From Apoda limacodes (taxonomy: Eukaryota > Arthropoda > Insecta > Lepidoptera > Limacodidae): a stretch of 64,000 nt of DNA. The notes under the pieces are model-generated. The model had not been told where the DNA came from. It worked only from the letters and a program-made list of their open reading frames with translations, and did not search any database. The position numbers and the translations under genes were made by a program. Below, piece by piece: positions 1-10,377 of this stretch (within the stretch, counting starts at the first letter, position 1; the number at the start of each line of letters is the position of its first letter). The stretch is from NCBI GenBank assembly GCA_946406115.1, contig OX291557.1:12990501-13054500 (forward strand). Reading direction: 5' to 3'.

Positions 1-613
1 TTCATTCTTACCGGCCAAGGCAGATACCTGACTAGCAACATTGTTTATAGCTTCTGTTTGAAGAGTAAGTACGTCCATCATTTTTTGGAACAGAATAGCC
101 TGGTGGTCTGGTTGGGGGTCTGTTCGTGAGCGTTTTGCAGAGGGGCCTGGGCTCGGGGAAGCGGATGTGCGTTTCCTTGGTGTACTTTCCGAAACGGACT
201 TCCTGGACGTAAGTTTAGGTTTAAGTGTTTTAACCACGGAAATGAATTGGTCGTATGCGTTTTTGTGTATTCTTTCCATAATAGTGTGTGGGGTACTCCC
301 ATTGTGGCGCGACCTAGCAGCCATTCTAAGAGTATCCTTTTGATGGTTTTGAACCGTTTCTCGCTTAGTGAAGAATCATCTGGAGAAAAAAAAGCTGACC
401 AGCCGTAGGAATTGCGAATCTAAGTTTTGCCTCCACCTTAGATGATATTTTGTTGCCAAACAAGTCGGAGTAGGAGATGTCTTTCACTTTCCAGTCACGC
501 CAGTCTGGTGGGTAATTATTGTCTATTATTTTGACGAAGTTGTTGAAGAACTCTTTCTCTGCTTGTGATTCGCCTTTGGTGTAGAGTGCATTCATGGTAG
601 TTGTGTAGCCCAT
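1..613 (-). pseudogene. Unidentified broken coding region, runs off left edge
   Basis: Three overlapping open stretches lie on the minus strand. The first (365-613, 82 codons) starts MGYTTTMNALY and contains NNYPPDWRDWKVKDISYSDL. The second frame picks up near 415 with RNSYGWSAFFSPDDSSLSEK and runs to 78. The third opens at an ATG at 322-324 (MAARSRHNGSTPHTIMERIH) and stays open through position 2, past the window edge, so it is incomplete. Its Ser/Pro/Lys/Arg-rich middle (STPRKRTSASPSPGPSAKRS) looks like a nuclear linker, followed by a possible amphipathic helix. The frame changes suggest a decayed gene, or exons joined by splice sites I cannot place. I do not recognise the family. A transposon-encoded protein is possible but unproven. 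Confidence 0.4.
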
Positions 614-714
614 GATCTGTGCGACAAACAGTAAGGGTAAGGATCAGTTGATTTGTAGTGATGATTGTAATACTCATAATAAATAACTTCGCCCGTCATA
701 TTGTGGTACATCCA

Positions 715-990
715 CTGATTCGACTCGACGTGTGATGATACGATTCACTACGTATTGATACGATCCTAGACGTATAAGTGATGCGTCTCGACGTATCGGG
801 TCATGCGTCTCGACGTATCACGTCATGCGTCTCGATGTATCACGTCATGCGTCTCGACGTGTCGGGTCATGCGTCTTGCTTGGCGTATCAAGTGATACGG
901 CCAGGCGTATCGGGTGACATGCCCTGATGAATCGACATGTCGAGTGATGCATCTCGACGCATCCGGTGATGCAACCCGCGTGGGGTAGTT
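715..990. repeat. Degenerate 22-bp minisatellite
   Basis: The core unit is ATGCGTCTCGACGTATCACG plus TC, 22 bp. It repeats nearly perfectly four times at about 783-875 and degenerates on both sides into variants such as GATGCATCTCGACGCATCCG. The small minus-strand ORF at 823-1014 is only a by-product of the repeat. Confidence 0.75.
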
Positions 991-2160
991 CTCGATACGC
1001 CTATTGTGGGACAATGATATCGTTCGACCCTTTATCGTTTATTGCGAGACGATTCGGGTGTGAAGGGGATAAAACGATACATAAAGGGGATCAAAGTTCG
1101 TTTTCTTAACAAACTAAGGAGAACTTGGATAATCAGCATAACTTTCACTATATTGGAAAAAAGATATTTATATTATTATTTATCTAATTTTTATTTGTGA
1201 CGACACCACTAACGAAGCCGAGATTCAAAAGCGTACTGACAAAAAATGGCCACAGACGCATCTACCATGCGTTGACACATCTCCCACTCACACCGCACAT
1301 ATTAGAGCGGGATAGCTAGCGGGTAATTTCCCCGCTCCTACCACTAGACGGCGCTGATTTTCAAGAGCTTATCTCAATATGTCAAGCCTTTCGGCTGAAA
1401 CCTAAATATTTGTTTTTTACCTTTCGGGGGAAAAACGGTTCTATTATCAATAATATTGACATATAGGTCGTCGATTTTTTAATGGTATTGTGCACTGATC
1501 ATTAGTCCATCAGCCTAAATCATACGCTCCGTTTCGTAATTCTACGTTCCATCTACATAAAAAATTGTTAACGAGGTCCAAAAAAATTTTTGTTATTTTA
1601 GAAGAAAAAAAATTACTCGTAGGCTGGTTAATTTTAAAATTTATTTTAGTACCAAAACGGAACAACTCCTTTTTTCCGCAAATTACCTAGGTATTTATCT
1701 GATTTATCGGTTATCTTATATATATATAAGACAAGACTATCTTATCGTTGGTGGGGTGGTTATAGCAGGCAAATATAATATTTAGTAGTAGTTTGTGAAG
1801 AAGATAGGTATGAGTCGTTTGTTAAAGGTCCTAGTCTTAGCAAATTATAATATGAATAAAGTGCAGCGATATTCTGTTAGTGCATCTAATAATTGCAGCA
1901 GATTAACGGGGACAGTGGCAATTGTAACTGCCTCTACTGACGGGGAAGTAATTGCGTAAGTGTTAGTAACTGTCTATGTGTGGGTTGAGAATAGTTTTGT
2001 TCATTGATATAGAATGTACAAGATCAACAATGCCAAATTAAAAACGAAATAGAAAAAAAATTGTAAATGTGAGAGTGGAATAGTGTTGTCAAACAGCACG
2101 ATCGATAATTTAACTTGCACAAAATTATTGCAAAGTAAAATTAAATATTACCTATTTCGC
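991..2160. other. No gene seen
   Basis: AT-rich non-coding sequence with short poly-A and poly-T runs and a TA-rich stretch near 1715-1735. I see no ORF, RNA gene or clear repeat boundary here. Confidence 0.5.
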
Positions 2161-2274
2161 GTTTACACTCGCGCCACGCAGCCTCGGAACGCGTTGTCGG
2201 GCAAAGCAAACTGTTTACACGCTTGTGCTCGTATATGTGCCCAATAACATAGCGTTGAATGCAAGAGTGTAAAC
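2161..2274. repeat. Small inverted-repeat element, MITE-like
   Basis: GTTTACACTC at 2161-2170 is the inverse complement of GAGTGTAAAC at 2265-2274, and the interior is unusually GC-rich. It resembles in style the 82-bp element at 39835-39916, whose ends also carry GTTTACAC. The exact ends are uncertain. Confidence 0.4.
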
Positions 2275-2340
2275 ATGCCATTAGAACCTTAACTGTTACG
2301 ACTATAATCACGTCTTATAGAAAATTTAAAAATCTAATCA

Positions 2341-3003
2341 CTTTATTCTTGAAAAACCCCATACCGTAGTCCCTAGAAAAAACCTCGGCAGGGAGCTCAT
2401 TCCACATCTTAAGCGTTCGCGGGAGAAAGTTCCTCTCAAACCGCACTATTTGTGACCATTCAGGTTACCAAGAGTGGGAATGAATTCGCTGTCGATGGCG
2501 AGCAGAGCGATGGTAGAAAGTAGCTGTGAAAATTATTTAAAACAATTCCTCAAAACACAGAACACATTATACAAGCGGTAGAACACACACAGGGAGGCAA
2601 AATCTCTCCTCAGACTTAAATGTTCGATGCGACTTGTGAGTTTGGGATCGTCGACGATTCTTACTGCCCGTCGTTGAACCGAATCAAAAGGGCTAAGCTG
2701 GTATCCAGGTGCACCCGCCTCTCCATATGGGGCCGGACTTGTGATTTGTGAAGCAACAACCTTTGTCCTGAGGTGAAGTATCGCTAAACTCTGTTGAGTA
2801 CTCCTGGTTTCTTGGACGCCAGCTTCACCTTGTCTTCCAAATGGTCGCGAAACTGAATATAGCTGGAGATGTCAACACCAAGGATCCCCATTCTCTTGGA
2901 GATGGTAAGTGCTGCGATCTGGAATTGTGGAACCACAGTTAATGGGATTTTCTTAGCGGTCAACGCGCAGACTTGTGTCTTTATTGGGTTGAATCCCGAA
3001 ACG
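2341..3003 (-). pseudogene. CR1-like LINE reverse transcriptase, 3' fragment
   Basis: The minus strand translates, with frame breaks, into the C-terminal part of a non-LTR reverse transcriptase very common in Lepidoptera. From 3003 downwards it reads FNPIKTQVCALTAKK, then GILGVDISSYIQFRDHLE, LASKKPGVLNRV, RRAVRIVDDPKLTSRIEHLS, LRRDFASLCVFYRLYN and finally NFLPRTLKMWNELPA. These are the thumb and C-terminal motifs of the family. The palm with its YADD is absent, so this is a 5'-truncated dead copy. The same 3' region occurs on plus at 60400-60830, and a longer relative at 40480-42575. The assignment to CR1 within the jockey superfamily is from recall of motifs. Confidence 0.75.
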
Positions 3004-3484
3004 CTTCACTGCCGTGGGGGGTCTCTTCTCTATCACCCTATTGGGTGTTGAGGTACGGGTGTCGGGGGAGGGGAATATACCTCCCACCATGACCCGGGCA
3101 GAAGCTCAGGGGTGCTAAACACCCCCGGTGAAATTGAAAGCAGGCCTACTTATCAGGCCCCTTTATGGTGGTTTGATTTTCACAATGAGAAGGTGAAAAA
3201 TGAAAATAATAAAATAGAAATGAGATGAAAATAGAAATAGAAACGTGGTAAGCGCATACAATAAGTAAAAACAAAAGAATAAAAACAAAAAAAACAAAAA
3301 CGAAGCACGAGCAAAACAAAATGAAAATAAAATAAAAGCAAAATAAAAATAAAACTAAAACGAAAAAGAAAACAAAGCAAAAAGCAAAATAAAAATAAAA
3401 TAAAAATAAAAAATAAAAATGCACTAAAAGTCGTAAGGAAAAGGAAAGAGGTGGGTAAGTGGGTGAGTGGGTGAATAAATAAAA
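3004..3484 (-). mobile_element. 3' UTR of the jockey-like LINE, low complexity
   Basis: This stretch lies downstream of the jockey stop codon on the minus strand. It has a long A/AAAAT-rich run on plus (3180-3420) and a GC-richer block (3004-3140) ending against the CR1-like fragment. The apparent 92-aa and 66-aa minus ORFs here are Phe/Leu low-complexity artefacts. Confidence 0.55.
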
Positions 3485-4912
3485 TTATTCACCTCTGGGA
3501 ATGAGCTCTCGGGGGAGAGGACGTCCTTCAGGAGGGCGGGCGTGTAGTGGGGCAATGCCCCTAAGGTGTTGATGGTGGCTGTTATCAGCGCGATCGAAGA
3601 GGTGTTTAGACAAACCAGAAATGAACTCTGCGAGTGATTCGGTTTTGGTGTCTCTAGCGATGGTGGAGTTACGGACGTAGCGGCCGGCGCCGGTTATTAT
3701 TTTCAGCGACTTATTTTGGACAACCTGGAGCTTGTATTTGCTGGTTGAAGATAGAAGTCCGTACCAAGCAGGGGCTGCGTAGGTCAGTCTCGACCGAATG
3801 TACAGTTTGTACAGGCGAATTTTGGTTTTGAGAGGCAAGTCAGAGGAAAGTACCAGTCTAAGCGCCGCCCGTGCTGCGACCGCGCGTGCTGACACGTGGT
3901 CAGGCATTTTGCGCATGCGCAAGGGGCGGTCTATAACGCAACCAAGGTACTTTACACTGGGTTGCCACTCAATGACTTGGCCTCGAAACACAAGTTTCGG
4001 TGGGAGGAATCTTTGTAGGCCGGTCAAAATTGCAGTTGTTTTGCTGGCGTTTACGGCTATTCTCCACTTGTCGAGCCAGCTGGGCAAAGTGTCCAATAGA
4101 CGCTGCATTTTCTTGGCTGCTAATTTTGCTTTACGGGAGGAGGACATGTAGACGCTGTCGTCCGCATAGAGCGCTAGGTGTACGTCTTCAACACCTTCAG
4201 CTAAACCGGAATCACTGAGAGTGGGGATGTCGTTAGTGAAGAGCGCGTAGAGCAGAGGCGATAGGCAGCTGCCTTGTGGTACCCCTGCTTTAATGGGTTT
4301 GTTTGCTGAGTGTTTGTTCTCGACCGAGACATAGAAGCTCCGTTTGTCCAGAAACGAAGCTATTACTCGACCGAGCATATGCGGAAGGTCCGTGTCCAGC
4401 AGCTTGTACAGTAGTCCTTCGTGCCAAACCCGGTTGAAGGCCTTCTCCATATCGAGAAATACACCGACTGTGCGCCTGCCCTTGTTTAGCTCGAAGGCCA
4501 TGTGATGGAGCACGCGCACAAGCTGCAGGGTAGTGCTATGACTGTCCCTAAAACCAAACTGTTCAGGCCTAAGCTGGATATGGGGAGATATCCTATGTAT
4601 TAGCAGGCGTTCGAACAGCTTAGCTAGGTTAGACAGCAATGTGATCGGCCGGTAATGTTCTGGGCGGTGACGGTCTTTCCCTGGTTTCGGGAGAACAATG
4701 ACTTTTCCGGTCTTCCAGGTAGATGGGAAATGTCCAGAGCGCAATATCCCATTAAAGATCCGGGTGAGTGCCACCAGACCCTTCCTTGGCAGCATGATAA
4801 TCGCCTTGTTAGGAATCTCGTCGGGGCCAGGTGATTTACGTTTATACGCTTCACTGTGTTTTGGAGATTTGTGGCATAGTCCTAGTGCACCACGGTAAAG
4901 TAGGTGGTACAA
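3485..4912 (-). CDS. Jockey-clade LINE reverse transcriptase, 5'-truncated
   Basis: An uninterrupted 475-aa frame covers the reverse transcriptase and C-terminus of a jockey-type non-LTR retrotransposon. Visible motifs in order are SPGPDEIPNKA, LPKPGKDRHRPEHYRPITLL (RT blocks 0-2), GVFLDMEKAFNRVWH (first catalytic Asp), AGVPQGSCLSPLLYALFTND, and the catalytic LALYADDSVYM, followed by VKYLGCVID and the thumb. The annotated start is simply the first Met inside a longer frame. Upstream, similarity ends near 4925, so the endonuclease and ORF1 are missing. That is the usual result of incomplete target-primed reverse transcription. The RT frame has no stop, so the copy is fairly young, but it is not autonomous. 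It lies next to the CR1-like fragment in the same orientation. Confidence 0.88.
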   Translation of the reverse strand: MYHLLYRGALGLCHKSPKHSEAYKRKSPGPDEIPNKAIIMLPRKGLVALTRIFNGILRSGHFPSTWKTGKVIVLPKPGKDRHRPEHYRPITLLSNLAKLFERLLIHRISPHIQLRPEQFGFRDSHSTTLQLVRVLHHMAFELNKGRRTVGVFLDMEKAFNRVWHEGLLYKLLDTDLPHMLGRVIASFLDKRSFYVSVENKHSANKPIKAGVPQGSCLSPLLYALFTNDIPTLSDSGLAEGVEDVHLALYADDSVYMSSSRKAKLAAKKMQRLLDTLPSWLDKWRIAVNASKTTAILTGLQRFLPPKLVFRGQVIEWQPSVKYLGCVIDRPLRMRKMPDHVSARAVAARAALRLVLSSDLPLKTKIRLYKLYIRSRLTYAAPAWYGLLSSTSKYKLQVVQNKSLKIITGAGRYVRNSTIARDTKTESLAEFISGLSKHLFDRADNSHHQHLRGIAPLHARPPEGRPLPRELIPRGE

Positions 4913-4976
4913 CGCCTTAGAGACATTGACATAGGCATCTATTTTCTTCTGTCTTATTTTGTCTCTCTATGCTCTT

Positions 4977-5200
4977 AATTTGGATTTCTCGCTTCCACGC
5001 TTTATTGGTCTTTTTTTTTCTTGTGCGGAGATCGAACCTGCACCCCTCGTTTCCGTAAATAGTCTTCACTGCCACTGCTCTGTTGGTAGAGCTGTTGGAA
5101 GAGCGGAGCCGTCAAACGTATATATCTTTGCCGCAAAAAGAACTCCTAATAGACTTTATTATCGATATCAATACGCATAACGTCAGTGCTATGTCAATCG
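4977..5200 (-). repeat. tRNA-derived SINE fragment
   Basis: Read on minus, GGTGCAGGTTCGATCTC (5029-5046) matches a Pol III B box, preceded by a D-arm-like GAGCAGTGGC. The plus side starts with TGGATTTCTCGCTTCCACG, which recurs at 5630. The tRNA fold is imperfect, so I call a SINE rather than a tRNA gene. Confidence 0.45.
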
Positions 5201-5989
5201 TTATCGTAAATAAATGGTTACATATTTTACACAAAATATCCCCGAAATCTTGATTTAGGAATGAAATATGATATTAAATCTAGAGAATAATATGTAAACT
5301 ACAATTCAAATTGATTTTTACGTTAATTTTTCGGATAAATTCGATAAAATATAATTTATAACAAAGCAGTAAAAAAAAATCATAAATTACCGGTGAAACC
5401 TGTATTATTTCGGATCATTGCGACTTGTAACTTCACATTGGCTCACAAAAAGATACCTCATTTACAATAAAAATATTCTTAAATATATATCAAGGATTCA
5501 AGGAAGAAAACAGAAAATTCCAATCGCTATAAAATAGACCCGCTCATATCACCGCTTATCGATCAATTCGATCGATTCTAGACATTTTCGGCCATTTTTT
5601 CTCATAGGCACTATTATATGCACTTCATTTGGATTTCTCGCTTCCACGTTTTATTGGTCTTTTGAACGTCGTGAAAAAATCCTATGTCTATGGTTTTGTC
5701 TGCGTACATTATCGACATTGTGCATTATCGCTATATTTATGCCTGTTATAGTTAGCTGCAAACATTGAAAATATTTAGGGAATGTTCCCAAGTAAACAAA
5801 ATACATAAGCAGTTGTATTAAATTAATTTACGATTTGCTTTACGATTTAAGGGGAAACCAAGAACTGGAATATTGGGAATAGTAAATTGTATTGGAATTC
5901 CAAAGCTGGATTCATGATGGTAGCACATGTCTTGTGTGTAATGCTTCAGATCTAACGCTAGACAAGGCTAAAATAGGTCAAGTGCGTGT
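5201..5989. other. No gene; short repeat copy at 5627-5700
   Basis: AT-rich sequence. At 5630-5662 the motif TGGATTTCTCGCTTCCACG is repeated from 4981 (one mismatch follows). The next block (CCTATGTCTATGG) recurs inverted at about 63925-63955. Confidence 0.45.
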
Positions 5990-6480
5990 CGCATAAAGTT
6001 AGGGTTTTGTAGAATAAAAATTATTGCGAATATCTATCACGGTACTATTACCGTGATTTTTTTTAGACTTTTGGATGATGCGGTTTGAAAGTTAGAGGGA
6101 CACAAAATTTTCAATTTTGAAAGCCAATAACTCGCAGAATATAAATCTTTAAAAAGTTTTTCAACAGACTCAAAAGCATTTTTAATGCTCTATTTAATGA
6201 TACCCCAGACGATGAGGTGTATGAAACAAGTTTTCAAACCTCGGTTCAATGTAGGGAGACCTACCCCTAAAAAATATTTTCTTAATTATCATAACATATC
6301 TGTATGGCGGTTTGCAAAAGACACATTTCTGTAAAATTTTATAGGGATCTACCCAAAGACAATGGAATGAGGATCAACGAGGTTTTTAGTTTTGAATGTA
6401 GTATCAAAGTCCTTGAAAAATCAAAAATATTGGTATATTTTTTTTGTCATACGACCAAAAATGAGCTAGTAGTATTTAAA
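5990..6480 (+). repeat. Dispersed lepidopteran repeat
   Basis: The block around 6300 (GTATGGCGGTTTGCAAAAGA) is a diverged copy of the block around 37346 (GTATGGCGATTTACAAAAGT), both preceded by TTCAAT and a poly-T-rich linker. The AGTGCGTGTCGCA near 5980 also looks like the start of the abundant CGAGTCGGACTCGC repeat. The 86-aa ORF inside it is not credible as a gene. Confidence 0.5.
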
Positions 6481-6660
6481 TTAATGCGTCGATCACCGAG
6501 TTGCCGCGGCGCAGAGTGCGTGACGTCATCTTACCCATCGGCCACCCGCCGCCCCGCCAGTTAGCAGTTGGCAGTAACAAAGCGCGCAGTGTTTATGTTT
6601 GATACACGGACTTAAAAAAGAATTAAGTGACCAATTTGTGCACGGTTCAACGTTGTAACC

Positions 6661-9020
6661 ATGAATAAATATTGTATAGTACCGAAATGTACAAACACAA
6701 CTATTAAAACGCCAGGAAAACTATTTTTTTGCGTGCCAAAAGACTTAAAAATTCGTCAAAAATGGTGTTCAATTATGAAAAGAGATGATGAAACTCCACT
6801 CTCGGCCCATTCTACAAGATATTGCTGTGAAGATCATTTCGATGTACGTACCTATACATAACTATACCTATTATTATTTTGTTGATATGTGTAAATAGGT
6901 CGGCACTTACGAGTACTATGTGCTAGATATAATATTTTTTTCAGGTCCTTGTGTAAGTACCTACCTATATATTTTCCTGCTGATTATTGCCTATCTACTT
7001 ACTTTTTAATGATTTTGAGGAGTTAGGTAGGTATTTGCCCGTTTTTATTTAACCGACTTCAAAAAAGCAGAAGGTTCCATGTTTGACTATTTTTTTTCTT
7101 TGTATGTCCAGTGATGTCTCCGTCAATTTTGGATCGATTTCGATGAGTCTGGCCCCATTTGCATTTGTTTAATAGTTTAATTGTCGGCTAAAAATAGTGA
7201 AATAGGTACCTACCTTACCTTAATAAAATATAAACCGACTTCAAAACTCTACTAAAAAGTAAAAAAATAAGCTTCTAAAGCACACAGAGCATTGAGCTAA
7301 GTATTTTATACTTGTAGTCGGATGCCAAATGATTGCAGAAAATATATGTGAAAATTATTTGTTGGCATCCGACTTCAAGTATAAAACATTACTTTTTAGT
7401 GGAGTTTTCAAGTATGTTTATATTTATATTATTCTATGTACCTACCTACCAAGTATTCCAAATTCAAAACAACATCACAGGGACGTACTCGGGTATATGC
7501 TCTTAATCATTAACACAACAGGGTTATATGTAACACGTATCTATCTTAGCTATGAATTATTGTAAAAAGCAAATTTATTATTAATGTAGGGCTATTTTTG
7601 TGTTTCAGTAGGAAAAAGATATGGAAAACTATGTAAAGTTCCGCTTGGAGGACAGCTTAAACTTAAGAAGGGAGTTCTGCCTCATAGGTTTGAATGTCAA
7701 AAGCCTGAAAAAAAGAAAATTATTGGGTCCGGTTTTAAGAAAAGACAAGATATTGAATATTTTGAGTTTCAAGTAAAGATATTGGACACGAAGACCTGTT
7801 GTTGCATTCCATTGAAGTAGTAGAGTGTGAAAATCAAGACTTAAATATCATCCAAAATAGTGATCCACTTGAAATACCTGAAGAAATAGATGTATTATCG
7901 CAATGTAATGAATAGGGTCAAAAAACACAAGCAGTGCAGGTTAACATGCAACCAAAAATGAAGAATAAATACAATAATACGCCCGCTATATGGAAACAGA
8001 ACTTAGTTAAAAAAAAAGTATGCCCTAAAATCTTGATCCACATGTTAGCTTCACGAACTCAAACTCGAGTGAAATTACAAATTCTTTTAGTATTAATGCT
8101 ACTGATAACGAGTCAAACAATTTTAAAATAAAAGAAGCGATGAACAAAAATTCTTTTAAGGAGCATATGCAAAAAGGTGCTCTAATGTCTCGAGATTCAA
8201 AATTACTGATTGGTATTCCTGTGCATTCATATTTTTGTATTAAACATTTACAAAACTTCACGGGAATGTCATCCGTTGAAATCCTAATGACATTACGAAA
8301 AATCCGATGGCATGAACCAAACTCAAAGCTTGCAATCCATTTTGGCCTCTCAGAGAGTTCAGTTTCAAATTTTTTTTAAAAAAACTCCCAAAAGTTTCAC
8401 TTTGCATGAATCAACTTATTTTTTGCCCATCAGCAGATGACGTCAGGGATAACTTACCGAGAGCTTTCAGAAAGCGCTATTCCAAAACGATTTCGATAAT
8501 CGATTGTTTCGAAATTCAAATCGAAAAATCTAGCAATGCTTCGTACCAAGCTCTGACGTGGTCTCAATATAAAAGCTGCAATACCATAAAGTACTTGGTT
8601 TCAATTACGCCTGACGGTTTGATAAACTTTATCTCAGAGGGCTATGGAGGAAGGACCCCAGACTCAACAATATTTGAAGACAGTGGATTTCTTGATATAT
8701 TGGCAGAGGGGAGTATTGTATTAGCTGACAGGGGTTTCAAAAATATATCCCATTTACTGGAACAACGTAGTTGCACACTCTTGAGGCCACCTAGTGTGAG
8801 TTCAAGCTCAAAACCTACAATAGAGGAAGTCTTACAAACAAAGAGAATCGCTGCTATTAGAGTTCATGTTGAAAGAAGCATAGGGAGGTTAAGATATTTT
8901 AAAATGATTGGACCTCATGCTTGTGTTGATGTTTCATACATAAAATTGTTGAATCATATTGTGATAATAGCATGTGGTTTAGTGAATCTACAGGATCGTT
9001 TATTTAGTAGTCAAGTGTAA
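6661..9020 (+). pseudogene. THAP / DDE_Tnp_4 transposase of an ISL2EU-type transposon, frameshifted
   Basis: Exon 1 (6661-6843) encodes a THAP zinc finger, MNKYCIVPKCTNT to YCCEDHFD, with the C2CH pattern. The donor GTACGT follows at 6844. The best acceptor is ...TTTCAGTAG, so exon 2 would begin at 7612 (EKDMENYVKFRL, phase 0). It then shifts frame near 7645 to GGQLKLKKGVLPHRFECQ, and again near 7800, 7920 and 8030. The helix-turn-helix part is at 8140-8379 (FTGMSSVEILMTLRKIRWH). After another slip the catalytic domain runs 8406-9020. In that 204-aa piece the candidate triad is D33 (IIDCFEIQIEK), D108 (LADRGF) and E156 (HVERSIGRL). The catalytic residues survive but the frame is broken several times, so it is inactive. 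The partner gene faces it at 9460-10250. Confidence 0.85.
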
Positions 9021-9035
9021 TAAATAAACTACCGG

Positions 9036-9135
9036 CCTTATTGGTTTGGAGGTTAGAGCATTGGGCTAAAATCTCGAATAAAAGAAGAGACCTGTGGGTT
9101 TGAATCTTGGCATATGGCCCTGGACGGTTTTTTCT
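9036..9135 (+). repeat. tRNA-derived SINE-like fragment
   Basis: GGTTAGAGC (D arm/A-box-like) is followed about 45 bp later by GTGGGTTTGAATCTTGGC (T arm/B-box-like). There is no clean acceptor stem, so this is a SINE head or tRNA relic rather than a tRNA gene. It sits between the two converging transposon genes. Confidence 0.45.
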
Positions 9136-9459
9136 TTTTGTGAATGTCTCGTTGTTTCATAGGATATTCCTAGTTTAGGGTCAGAATAATGTGACTATAA
9201 ATAAATAAACATATAGCAAATTCACACGTCATTTTTTTATTTTACATTTGTTACTTTGTTTAAGATATTATTTCATTACGAGCATGTAACGATATTTTGT
9301 AATTTTAATATTACACACAATTGCTAGTGGACTTTCACAGTGCTTAAAAAATTTGCATTTATCTGTGGTTAAGGCAAATAAAATCTAAATAATAAAATTT
9401 ATCTTTCGACAACCTTGCATTATCAAAATTACACATTATTCGTAGTGGAATAAATTATT

Positions 9460-10250
9460 TTACGTCTCAGCTAATTTTTGAAACACCGATGTTTTCCTAA
9501 AATTTGTGACCTTCTCTAAAATATCCATACAATAATCTTCATCATAATCTTCTTCGAATACCTCTACTTCCTTATTGCTTTCAAAATTTTCATTAGCTAC
9601 ACAAAACAATCCTTTGGGCAGCTTCGTGAACTTTCATGCCACAATGGTGAATTAACTTGACAAAGTGTGGCTTCTTCTGCTTTGTGACATTCTTCTATAG
9701 TAATTTTTGTAGAGCAATAATGAATAAAATCATCTACATTGTTAATATTATTGCCTTCCTTTTTGTATTCATGAATTAGGGTATGTAAAAACAATTTTTT
9801 AAATTCGTTTTTAATGACGTATGCAGATAACTGATTTTTTATAGACATATGCTTCACGCTTTGCACAACCGCTTTGAAAAACTGGTCTCCATCAATATTA
9901 CCAATGTTTAAATCATCATCAGTATCAGAGGTGGAACCCATATCTTTCGCTTTTATAAACTTCATAGTTGTACCTATAGTAGCTAGCTTTGGTTTGGCCC
10001 AGTAACATTTTTTTTCAGTGGGAGATGGTTCCTCACTACTTCTATGGAGCCACATCAAAAATGCTACGCTATATTTGCAGCCTCCCTTTTGGGCAGCACA
10101 GCCATGACAATCCACGCTCAAACCTATCGCCTCTTTTTTATCACACCTAAATATGCAACAATACGCTTTACTTTGTATCCTATTTTCAGACGTTATTTTT
10201 GCTTTAACTGTACATACCCTAACCTTTGGACTTGGACAAATCCCCCAGCA
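9460..10250 (-). pseudogene. Zinc-finger/YqaJ protein of the ISL2EU-type transposon, internally deleted
   Basis: The open part (174 codons from the Met at 10121; the frame stays open upstream to about 10250, reading VRVCTVKAKITSENRIQSKA) carries a SWIM-like zinc-binding segment, DCHGCAAQKGGCKYSVAFLM, followed by EEPSPTEKKCYW. This is typical of the second protein of these elements. It ends with ATLCQVNSPLWHE, where the YqaJ nuclease domain should start. Instead the sequence jumps directly to a frameshifted C-terminal tail (EVEVFEEDYDEDYCMDILEK ... TAA at 9460-9462). The nuclease core is missing, most simply by internal deletion. The gene is convergent with the transposase at 6661-9020. Family identity is from motif recall. 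The deletion is inferred from the abrupt join. Confidence 0.72.
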
Positions 10251-10377
10251 TCATCTCCATAGGTTTCACGTGCCGATCTGTAATAAATAAACTAAATCGG
10301 AATAAATATGAAAACCTCAAAATACCTAGGCATCCTAACAATATAAAATCATTATTCACAGTAAAGTTTTTAGTCCG

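Noticed and set aside
3146..3424. 92-aa and 66-aa minus ORFs rich in Phe and Leu
   Set aside because: They translate an A-rich low-complexity 3' UTR of the jockey element; no domain.
3798..4898. Plus-strand ORFs over the jockey RT
   Set aside because: They are in frames antisense to a well-supported RT coding sequence.
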